Source: a bacterium
GTDB taxonomy: Bacteria; Vulcanimicrobiota; Xenobia; Xenobiales; Xenobiaceae
Assembly (NCBI GenBank): GCA_030535355.1
Contig: JAUNIO010000016.1
Span: 1 to 49,014 of the forward strand
Length of the DNA: 49,014 bases
Direction: 5' to 3'
The notes beneath the pieces are model-generated. The model had not been told where the DNA came from, ran no database searches, and saw nothing but the letters and a program-made list of their open reading frames with translations. Shown piece after piece: positions 43,199-49,014 of the stretch. The position numbers were made by a program, and so were the translations under genes. How positions within the stretch are numbered: position 1 is the first letter of the stretch; each line of letters begins with the position of its first letter.

Positions 43199-43491
43199 GG
43201 AAGTATAGTGAGCGGCCAACGCAGTTTGGGCGCTTGCTATCAACTGACGAATATGCTTTAACATTAGCTATTATGCAAATAATAACGTGTCGCAAAACGC
43301 TGCAACAAGCATATTTGACGGCTGCAAAGTATATGATATAATTGCAACTTGTTTGCAAGCGCAAAAAGCTTTTTCGCTTTTGCCCGTGACCGTGCCTGTG
43401 TACCAGCGCATCGTAAATTGGCTGCTCTTGGGCCATTGTTGTTAGTGGCCGTTCATAGCAAGCCTCTCAAAGGAGCTGTTCCTCAACCATT
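43199..43491. other. Promoter and long leader of the trpB2 gene
   Basis: No gene is seen. After the permease terminator comes a strong promoter at 43315-43342 and then a leader of about 145 bases. The leader contains AAAAAGCTTTTT-type inverted sequence and GGCCAT/GTGGCC near 43431-43450. The AAAGGAG ribosome binding site is 17 bases from the ATG, further than usual. No T-box or known riboswitch motif was recognised. Confidence 0.55.
43315..43342 (+). promoter_or_regulatory. Strong sigma-A-type promoter
   Basis: TTGACG at 43315-43320 and TATAAT at 43337-43342 with a 16-base spacer. This is the best consensus promoter in the window and points to the trpB2 gene. Confidence 0.75.
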
Positions 43492-44856
43492 ATGTCCGAT
43501 ATTCCCTATAAGATTTATTTAGACGAAAACGAGATGCCCCAGGCCTGGCTGAATCTGCAGGCCTGTCTGCCGGAGCCTCTGGACCCTATGCTCAATCCGC
43601 AGACGAAACAGCCGGTCAGCGCCGCCGATATGGAACCGGTTTTCTGCCATGAAGCCGTTCTCCAGGAATTTAACACTACCGATAAGTTTATTCCCATTCC
43701 CCAAAGCGTGCGCGATTTCTATGTGATGTACCGCCCTTCGCCGCTGGTGCGCGCCTATAATTTGGAAAAATATTTGCAGACGCCTGCGGAAATTTATTAT
43801 AAATTCGAGGGCACCAATACTTCTGGCAGCCATAAGCTGAATTCAGCGGTGGCTCAGGCTTATTTTGCCAAACAGCAGGGGCTGACCTCGCTGACCACGG
43901 AGACCGGCGCGGGGCAATGGGGCACGGCGCTGTCCATGGCCTGCGGATTCTACGATCTGAAGCTTACGGTGTTTATGGTCAAGGTCTCTTCAGAACAGAA
44001 ACCTTATCGCAAGGCGGTTATGGAGACTTATGGCGCTAAAGTAATTCCTTCTCCTTCGGAAACTACGCAGATCGGGCGTCAGATTTTGCGCGAGCATCCC
44101 GGTACCGGCGGCAGTTTGGGCTGTGCCGTATCTGAGGCTATGGAAGTGGCTTTGCATACGGAAAACTGCCGCTATGCTTTGGGCAGTGTGATGAATCACG
44201 TTATCCTGCATCAGACCATTATCGGTTTGGAATGTCAGAAGGCTATGCAGAAGTACGATATCTATCCCGACGTGGTGGTCGGATGCATCGGCGGAGGCTC
44301 CAACTTTGGCGGTTTAATTGCTCCGTTTGCAGTGGATAAGATCGCGGGGGAGCGCGAGGTGCGCCTGCTGGCGGTAGAGCCGGCCAGCTGCCCATCGCTG
44401 ACGCGCGGGAAATTTGCTTACGACTTCGGAGATACCGGGCGCATGACTCCGCTGATGAAGATGTACACGCTGGGCAGCGGTTTTATTCCTTCCCCCAGCC
44501 ACGCGGGAGGCCTGCGCTATCACGGCATGAATCCCATCGTTTCCAAACTGTATAATATGGGATATATCGACGCGGTCAGTTATTCGCAGCTGAAGGTTTT
44601 TGAGGCAGCGAAACTGTTTGCCCGTTTAGAAGGTTATTTGCCGGCCCCGGAGAGCAGCCACGCCATCCGCGCTGCCATAGACGAGGCGGTTAAATGCCGC
44701 GAAAAGGGCGAGAAGAAGAGAATTCTGGTCGGGGTAACCGGTACGGGATATTTCGATTTGGCGGCTTATCAGGCCTATAATTCCGGTTCGATGGAAGACG
44801 GCCAGCTCAGCGAGGAAGAGTTGCGCAGTGGTCTGGCTGGAGTGCCAAAAGTGTAA
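43492..44856 (+). CDS. TrpB2-type tryptophan synthase beta-like enzyme
   Basis: This PLP enzyme is of the TrpB2 subfamily, which condenses serine with indole without a TrpA partner. The protein (454 residues) is longer than TrpB1 and has a characteristic N-terminal extension (residues 1-80). The PLP lysine is Lys115 in TSGSHKLNSA, the ETGAGQWG loop binds substrate, and the phosphate loop is GCIGGGSNFGG. No trpA, trpC or trpD is nearby. TrpB2 proteins can also act on other indole-like substrates, so true tryptophan synthesis is inferred rather than shown. Confidence 0.9.
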   Translation: MSDIPYKIYLDENEMPQAWLNLQACLPEPLDPMLNPQTKQPVSAADMEPVFCHEAVLQEFNTTDKFIPIPQSVRDFYVMYRPSPLVRAYNLEKYLQTPAEIYYKFEGTNTSGSHKLNSAVAQAYFAKQQGLTSLTTETGAGQWGTALSMACGFYDLKLTVFMVKVSSEQKPYRKAVMETYGAKVIPSPSETTQIGRQILREHPGTGGSLGCAVSEAMEVALHTENCRYALGSVMNHVILHQTIIGLECQKAMQKYDIYPDVVVGCIGGGSNFGGLIAPFAVDKIAGEREVRLLAVEPASCPSLTRGKFAYDFGDTGRMTPLMKMYTLGSGFIPSPSHAGGLRYHGMNPIVSKLYNMGYIDAVSYSQLKVFEAAKLFARLEGYLPAPESSHAIRAAIDEAVKCREKGEKKRILVGVTGTGYFDLAAYQAYNSGSMEDGQLSEEELRSGLAGVPKV

Positions 44857-44864
44857 GCATTTCT

Positions 44865-44903
44865 GAGCAGTTACCCCGCTTTCTATTAAGCGGGCAGCTG
44901 CTC
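44865..44903 (+). terminator. Hairpin after the trpB2 gene
   Basis: CCCGCTT (44875-44881) with AAGCGGG (44888-44894) forms the inner stem, and GAGCAG with CTGCTC the outer stem. No long T tract follows, so it may slow or process transcripts rather than terminate cleanly. Confidence 0.5.
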
Positions 44904-45092
44904 AAATGTGTTGATGTTCGGTAAAAAGATGTTACAATTAGTTAACATATTTTAGGCGCGATAGGCGTAATTTATGATGTGTATAAGCAAGTGGATGTCA
45001 CATGAAGGTGTGCTTCTTTTAACCTTGAATATACATTGCAGTCAGGAACTCGATTCTAGAGTTGCCTAGGTTTTATGGAGTGATAATAGTTC

Positions 45093-45740
45093 TTGTATCA
45101 GGATAAGCAACTAGTTTGCGCGGATTGTGGCGCAGAATTTGTATTCACTGCTGGTGAGCAGGAATTCCATGCTTCTAAGGGTTTTACCAGCGAACCGCGC
45201 CGTTGTCCCGCCTGTCGGGCCAAGCGCAAGAGTGCCATTGGCGGGGCAGTTCGTCCCGAGAATAATGACAATGCGGCTCCTCCGCGCCCTGCGCGTCCCA
45301 TGTATGACGCCGTCTGTGCTGAATGCGGCAAAACCACCAAAGTCCCCTTCCAGCCGACAGGCTCCCGACCCGTTTACTGTTCAGACTGCTATCACACCAA
45401 AGGTGCTGCTGGCGGTCCCCGTCCTTCTGAATCTGCCCTTCCTTCTGGCGGCGGTTCCTTCTCGCGTCCTTCCGGCGGCGCTGCGCCTAAGCCTGCAGGC
45501 ACCCGCTCTTTTGGGGGGGGACGTGCGGAATCGCGTCCTTCCGGACCGCGCGAGAGCAGTTTCGATTCCTTTGATTTCAGCGATTTCGGCGGTGATCCTT
45601 ACGGCGCCCCTAATTCGGGACGCGGTGGCCGCAAACGCAACAATAAGCGCGAAAACAAAGAGCGCAGCCGCAAAGAAGGCGGAGGAGGCCGTCCTAAAGG
45701 GCGCTATTTCGACGATGATGACGACGAAATGTATTACTAA
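45093..45740 (+). CDS. Two-zinc-knuckle protein with Gly/Arg-rich disordered region
   Basis: Residues 5-45 form a zinc-binding motif of the CADCG...CPACR type, and residues 72-105 a second CAECG...CSDCY module. The remainder is low-complexity Gly/Ser/Arg/Pro sequence ending in an acidic DDDDDE tail. Such proteins are found in many Firmicutes and are usually of unknown function; an RNA- or ribosome-related role is possible. The TTG at 45093 has GGAG about 12 bases upstream. A run of eight Gs occurs at 45513-45520 in the coding region. Confidence 0.75.
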   Translation: MYQDKQLVCADCGAEFVFTAGEQEFHASKGFTSEPRRCPACRAKRKSAIGGAVRPENNDNAAPPRPARPMYDAVCAECGKTTKVPFQPTGSRPVYCSDCYHTKGAAGGPRPSESALPSGGGSFSRPSGGAAPKPAGTRSFGGGRAESRPSGPRESSFDSFDFSDFGGDPYGAPNSGRGGRKRNNKRENKERSRKEGGGGRPKGRYFDDDDDEMYY

Positions 45741-45762
45741 TTGCTGATTAGCCTCAGCGCCT

Positions 45763-45812
45763 AAAATAATACGCTAAGCCAGAAATGCAGCTTCTGCTTA
45801 GCGTATTATTTT
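45763..45812. terminator. Strong terminator after the zinc-knuckle gene
   Basis: AAAATAATACGCTAAGC (45763-45779) and GCTTAGCGTATTATTTT (45796-45812) are perfectly complementary over 17 bases with a 16-base loop. A-rich and T-rich ends make it suitable in both directions. Confidence 0.85.
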
Positions 45813-45851
45813 ATATTCTAAAGTATTAATATAATTGAGTTTTATAATTGA

Positions 45852-45882
45852 GTTAGCGATTAGCTAACCTGAAAACTATCTG
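45852..45882. repeat. Palindromic repeat
   Basis: GTTAGCGATTAGCTAAC followed by CTGAAAACTATCTG; matches the copy at 21689 exactly over the palindrome. G-rich sequence follows, as at 21721. Confidence 0.6.
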
Positions 45883-45952
45883 TGCGCTGGTCAGCCGTGC
45901 GGCAGCAGGGAGAGGTTGCCGTGGCTCGCGCCTAGCTTACTCACGGGACGGG

Positions 45953-45978
45953 CGTTCCCTGCCCGCAGGCAGGGAACG
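45953..45978. terminator. GC-rich hairpin at the end of the nitroreductase operon
   Basis: CGTTCCCTGCC (45953-45963) and GGCAGGGAACG (45968-45978) form a perfect 11-base stem with a four-base loop. It lies seven bases from the stop of the minus-strand nitroreductase gene. T residues beyond the stem are few. Confidence 0.5.
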
Positions 45979-45984
45979 GTAAGG

Positions 45985-46773
45985 CTAGAGAACTACGGTG
46001 GCTATATATTCGGTATCTTCAGCGGCGGCGATGCCCGGATCCGCTACTGTTAACTTTCCGCCGGCCATGTGCATGAAATGGCAGATTGCTATGCCTATAT
46101 CGATCCTTTGCACATCCCAGGCGAATCTGCCGGCAAAGCCCGGTTCATGTTGTTCATAAAAATGATAGGCTTGTCCGTCTTTAACGATGCGCCAGGGCTG
46201 CATATTGACGGCAGAGGGGGCTAAGCGCACCGCTTCCAGCTTTTCAGCGGCAGCTTCAGCTGCGTTCAGGGGCGTTTGGAAATTGCCCTCAAAAAATAGT
46301 TCGGCTGCGGGTTTGCGTTCATCAGCCTTGATCATTTGGCGCATTTTGCTCTCTTTTTCGGACAGCTGCGCGGCAGGGTAGCCCAGCGGGCTGACGCAGT
46401 ACATTCTCTCGCCGTCTTTGGTTTTGGCCGCATTTTCAAAAAGATTGCGGTCCATGGTGCCGCCGATCCAAGTTGTGCCAATGCCCAGGGACCAGGCGCA
46501 GAGCACCATCTTTTCAAAGGAATAGCCGTAGGCCTCTTCGCTGTGGGAAACTAGGGGGGCTTTGGCGGCTATATAGAGCGTATCTCCGGCGATGACTGGG
46601 CTGGATAGACCGTATTCTTGGGCATCGAGCAAAAGAAACTCCACAGGGATATCGTAAGGGTTGCGGATGGTCTCGAGATAGGCGCAGAGGCTGGCGCGGT
46701 GTTCGGGAGAAATCATCCGGCCGTCAAAAGTGCGGACGCTTCTGCGCGTCTTAATTATTTCCAACTGGTTCAT
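45985..46773 (-). CDS. Nitroreductase-family protein
   Basis: This FMN-dependent oxidoreductase-like protein (262 residues) has the family start KTRRSVRTFDGR, GIGTTWIGG in the middle and RLAPSAVNMQPWRI. The latter, placed late in the chain, suggests the permuted or putative transmembrane-type nitroreductase subgroup. The electron acceptor is unknown. The ATG at 46773 has GGAGG upstream. It lies 25 bases after the flavin reductase gene, so the two are likely co-transcribed and both flavin-dependent. Confidence 0.85.
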   Translation of the reverse strand: MNQLEIIKTRRSVRTFDGRMISPEHRASLCAYLETIRNPYDIPVEFLLLDAQEYGLSSPVIAGDTLYIAAKAPLVSHSEEAYGYSFEKMVLCAWSLGIGTTWIGGTMDRNLFENAAKTKDGERMYCVSPLGYPAAQLSEKESKMRQMIKADERKPAAELFFEGNFQTPLNAAEAAAEKLEAVRLAPSAVNMQPWRIVKDGQAYHFYEQHEPGFAGRFAWDVQRIDIGIAICHFMHMAGGKLTVADPGIAAAEDTEYIATVVL

Positions 46774-46798
46774 TTAGTTTGGCCTCCGTAGGCTATGG

Positions 46799-47380
46799 TT
46801 AGTTATTTTCAGCGGCGTTTAACGACTTCTTCAGCGCGGCGCCTACCTTAAAAGCGTCTGACATGCGCTGGCCTATGCCGAAATAGGCGAATTCTTCTTC
46901 GTCGTAGATGATCGGCTGCATTTTCTCTAAGAGGATGCGGTTATTCTCGTTAAGGATGTTTTCCTCGGCCAGGATATTCTTCACTTCCCCGGTCAGCTGG
47001 GTATGGCTGCCCACGGTAACGCTATGCACTAATTTACACTCCAAAGTCAGCGGTAGCTCATTGATGATCGGAGCGTGGACGGTTCTGGCTTTTGTGACGG
47101 TGAAGCCGATATTCTTAAGCTTATCGGTATTATAACCGGATTCCACTCCCAGATAATCAGCTTCTTTGATCTGCGCTGTGCTGGGAAAGCCCACGGTAAA
47201 GGTTTGGCTGGCTAAAATGCTCTGCAGGGTTTTGCGCTTTTGGGTGGCGTTGATGGCGATGGTGACGCAGGGGGGAACGTGGCTGCTTACCATATAAAAA
47301 GCTAAGGTGCAGGCATCGGCTCGACCGTTCTGACCGTAAGCCGTAGCGATAACGGTGGCGGTAAAATAGCAGATAGTCAT
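46799..47380 (-). CDS. Flavin reductase-like domain protein
   Basis: The product (193 residues) matches the FMN-binding flavin-reductase/split-barrel family: ATVIATAYGQNGRADACTLAF, SSHVPPCVTIAIN and TFTVGFPS early in the chain. It likely binds FMN and reduces flavins with NAD(P)H or acts as a small flavoprotein. ATG 47380 has GAGG six bases upstream; the longer frame to 47464 is not supported. It heads a two-gene operon with the nitroreductase. Confidence 0.82.
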   Translation of the reverse strand: MTICYFTATVIATAYGQNGRADACTLAFYMVSSHVPPCVTIAINATQKRKTLQSILASQTFTVGFPSTAQIKEADYLGVESGYNTDKLKNIGFTVTKARTVHAPIINELPLTLECKLVHSVTVGSHTQLTGEVKNILAEENILNENNRILLEKMQPIIYDEEEFAYFGIGQRMSDAFKVGAALKKSLNAAENN

Positions 47381-47497
47381 GGGAACCTCGCTGGTAGTTT
47401 TGGGCGAACACAATAAAGTGCGCAGTGTGTGCAGTGCCGTTGTTTTATAATTACTGTATAGCATTTGTACATAGGCAGCTGGGTTCCTGGATAAGAA

Positions 47498-47526
47498 AAG
47501 GGCTGCCAGCAGGTGCGGCAGCCCTT
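47498..47526 (-). terminator. Terminator of the Sel1-repeat gene
   Basis: On the minus strand the ten-base stem AAGGGCTGCC/GGCAGCCCTT is followed by TTCTTATCC, a T-rich run. It lies about 60 bases beyond the stop at 47587. Confidence 0.75.
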
Positions 47527-47586
47527 AGTTTGCGTTCGGTGAGCTGTTAGCTTAGATATTTTTGTCTATACGCTGGGCGCAATGCC

Positions 47587-48801
47587 CTAGTCGTTCAAAA
47601 TCGGCGGATTGGCTCCGGTGCGGCAGATACCGGCACCGGGATAGGGGTCCTGGCCCGTGTTGGCCTTACGCAGGTAGGCCTCGCGGTCGGTATCGGAGAG
47701 AGAACTGTCGTCATAAGCCAGGCGCTGATAGGCTTTCAGGCAGCCGTTGGCGGCGGCTTGCCTGCACCAAAACACAGCTTTGGCCTTATCTATGGGGACT
47801 ACATATTCCATGCCGTCGCCAAAGCTGTACATTTGTCCCAATTCCATCATGGCGTAAACGTCGCCGTTGTTGGCGGCCCGCTCCATCCAATAGAGACATT
47901 CGCGCAGATTGCGCTCGCAGCCGATGGGGCACATATAACAGTAAGCCAGACAGCGCTGGGCGGTGGGGCTGCCGTTATTGGCGGCCTTGGCAAACCACTT
48001 GAAGGCGTCTTTGTTGGAGGGCTGGGTTAAATCATCCGAATAGTACAAACGCCCTAAGGCCAGCTGGGCGGAGACGCTGCCATTGGCGGCGGCTTTGTTG
48101 TACCACTTCATGGCGCTGGCGCGATCAGCTTTCACGCCCCGGCCGTTTAGATACATCTGGGCGACGCAGAGCTGGGCGCGGGATTCCCCGGCTAAGGCTG
48201 CCTGTTTGTAATAGCCAAAGGCCTTTTCGTAATTCGCCGCTACGTTGATGCCGCTTTCGTACCAGGTACCCATGACGTACTGGCAGGTCACGTCTCCATG
48301 CTTGGCGGCCTGGGCGTACATGGCTAAGGCCTTGTTCATGTCGCGCTGAACGCTGCCCTCTCCGGTTTCATAGAAATGGCCCATCATGCCCATAGCTGCA
48401 GCATTGCCGCGTTTGGCGGCGGCGTTGTAGTAGTTTATGGCTTTGGGCACGTCCAAAGGTACCAATTCGCCTACATAGTAAATGGCAGCCAGAGCGGCTA
48501 AAGCTTCACCGTCTTTTTGCTGAGCGGCTTCTTCGTAAAGTTTTAAGGCTTTTTTAACGTCTTTGGGCACGCCTTTGCCCTGTTCGTACATTTTGCCTAA
48601 ATGATATTTAGCGTTGGGGTGGTTTTGCTTGGCGGCTTGGGCGTAGAGATCGAGCGCTCTTTGCAGGTCCTTTTGTACTAAGCTGCCCGCTTCGTAGAGT
48701 TCGCCCAAATGGGTCGTGGCTTTATTGTCGCCTTTCTTGGCTGCTGAGGTGTACAGCTCTACAGCTTGCTCAGAGTTCTGTGCAGAAAAATATTTTTTCA
48801 G
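47587..48801 (-). CDS. Sel1-repeat protein with unresolved 5' end
   Basis: The protein consists of about ten Sel1-type repeats of roughly 36 residues (pattern A..LYxxAAxxGxxxAxxxLGxxYExGxGVxxD). These form a solenoid used in protein-protein contacts. The repeats are present in frame from about 48775 and the frame is open up to a TAA at 48811-48813, but no ATG, GTG or TTG occurs before the first repeat. CTG at 48799-48801 after AAGGGG is the nearest candidate. There is no signal peptide, unlike many Sel1 proteins. Either CTG is used, or the 5' end has been lost by truncation or a frameshift in the AAAAAA run. Confidence 0.75.
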   Translation of the reverse strand: MKKYFSAQNSEQAVELYTSAAKKGDNKATTHLGELYEAGSLVQKDLQRALDLYAQAAKQNHPNAKYHLGKMYEQGKGVPKDVKKALKLYEEAAQQKDGEALAALAAIYYVGELVPLDVPKAINYYNAAAKRGNAAAMGMMGHFYETGEGSVQRDMNKALAMYAQAAKHGDVTCQYVMGTWYESGINVAANYEKAFGYYKQAALAGESRAQLCVAQMYLNGRGVKADRASAMKWYNKAAANGSVSAQLALGRLYYSDDLTQPSNKDAFKWFAKAANNGSPTAQRCLAYCYMCPIGCERNLRECLYWMERAANNGDVYAMMELGQMYSFGDGMEYVVPIDKAKAVFWCRQAAANGCLKAYQRLAYDDSSLSDTDREAYLRKANTGQDPYPGAGICRTGANPPILND

Positions 48802-48810
48802 AAGCCCCTT

Positions 48811-49014
48811 TTAATATACTTAAAACGCTGTTTTTTCAGCGTTTTTTAAGTTTTGACTATTTTTTAATTTCACAAGCCAGTTATTAAAAAACAGTTCGAG
48901 TTCACACAAGATTCACACAAGAATATTTCAGAGGGCGGCCTCTTGTTGTGCGCTCCCTGGCTTATCCTGCGCTCCCTATCGGCAGAGGGCCGGGGTGCTG
49001 AGCTATCGCGGCCT
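48811..49014. other. Right end of the window, hairpin and short direct repeats
   Basis: A hairpin AAAACGCTG/CAGCGTTTT (48822-48845) with T runs lies directly upstream of the Sel1 gene. Direct repeats ATTCACACAAG and GCGCTCCCT follow. No gene was recognised. Confidence 0.4.

Noticed and set aside
45127-45747. Second 206-residue frame inside the zinc-knuckle gene
   Set aside because: It lacks the zinc knuckles and a ribosome binding site; it is open because of the Gly/Pro/Ser-rich composition of the real frame.
1-49014. tRNA genes, rRNA genes, CRISPR arrays, transposases or prophage genes
   Set aside because: No T-loop-like tRNA signature, regularly spaced repeats, or mobile-element proteins were recognised on either strand.

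Overview
This is a bacterial chromosome segment dominated by housekeeping genes, with several unusual variants of conserved proteins. The best guess for the source is a diderm or near-diderm member of the Bacillota (Firmicutes), possibly Negativicutes-like. Supporting this are a cdaA-cdaR-glmM operon and a RibU-type ECF transporter subunit, both typical of Firmicutes, next to LolD/MacB-type ABC genes, lipoproteins, Rho and mreBCD. No rRNA, tRNA, prophage, transposase or CRISPR array was seen, so the taxonomy is an inference. Start codons include at least five TTG starts with good upstream ribosome binding sites.

Layout. Bases 1-8400 hold the envelope and division block: maf, mreB, mreC, mreD, mrdA (PBP2), ftsZ and a MacB/LolD-like ABC pair. 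Bases 8.5-13 kb hold a zinc-ribbon protein, an unknown membrane protein, an ABC ATPase, a SPOR-like exported protein and an ABC-2 permease. Bases 13.1-18.9 kb hold rho (with a very long disordered insert), an uncharacterised radical SAM enzyme and a soluble Ser/Thr kinase with 11 TPRs. Bases 19.1-21.4 kb (minus strand) hold two unknown proteins behind a clear TPP riboswitch. Bases 21.9-22.8 kb encode a small protein and a RibU-like transporter subunit.

Bases 22.9-32.4 kb hold cdaA, cdaR and a glmM whose protein carries about 285 extra C-terminal residues. They are followed by two DUF2791/BrxD-like P-loop ATPases and an Lhr-like helicase. This looks like a BrxD/BrxHI-type core without any of the other BREX genes, directly behind the c-di-AMP operon. 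Bases 32.4-36.3 kb hold a metallophosphoesterase, an FKBP lipoprotein, a small exported protein and cytidine deaminase. Bases 36.5-41.4 kb hold a B12-type radical SAM protein, pgeF, a PhoB-like regulator and a histidine kinase lacking its phosphoacceptor histidine. The rest holds an NCS2 permease, a TrpB2-type enzyme, a two-zinc-knuckle protein, a flavin reductase/nitroreductase pair and a Sel1-repeat protein.

The most interesting points are: the GlmM fusion and the ATPase/ATPase/helicase module behind it; an orphan TPP riboswitch in front of a coiled-coil protein; a dispersed hairpin family with variable, base-paired arms and a conserved loop, usually sitting just upstream of a ribosome binding site; an MreB lacking its catalytic glutamates; and a histidine kinase with Arg in place of the H-box His.
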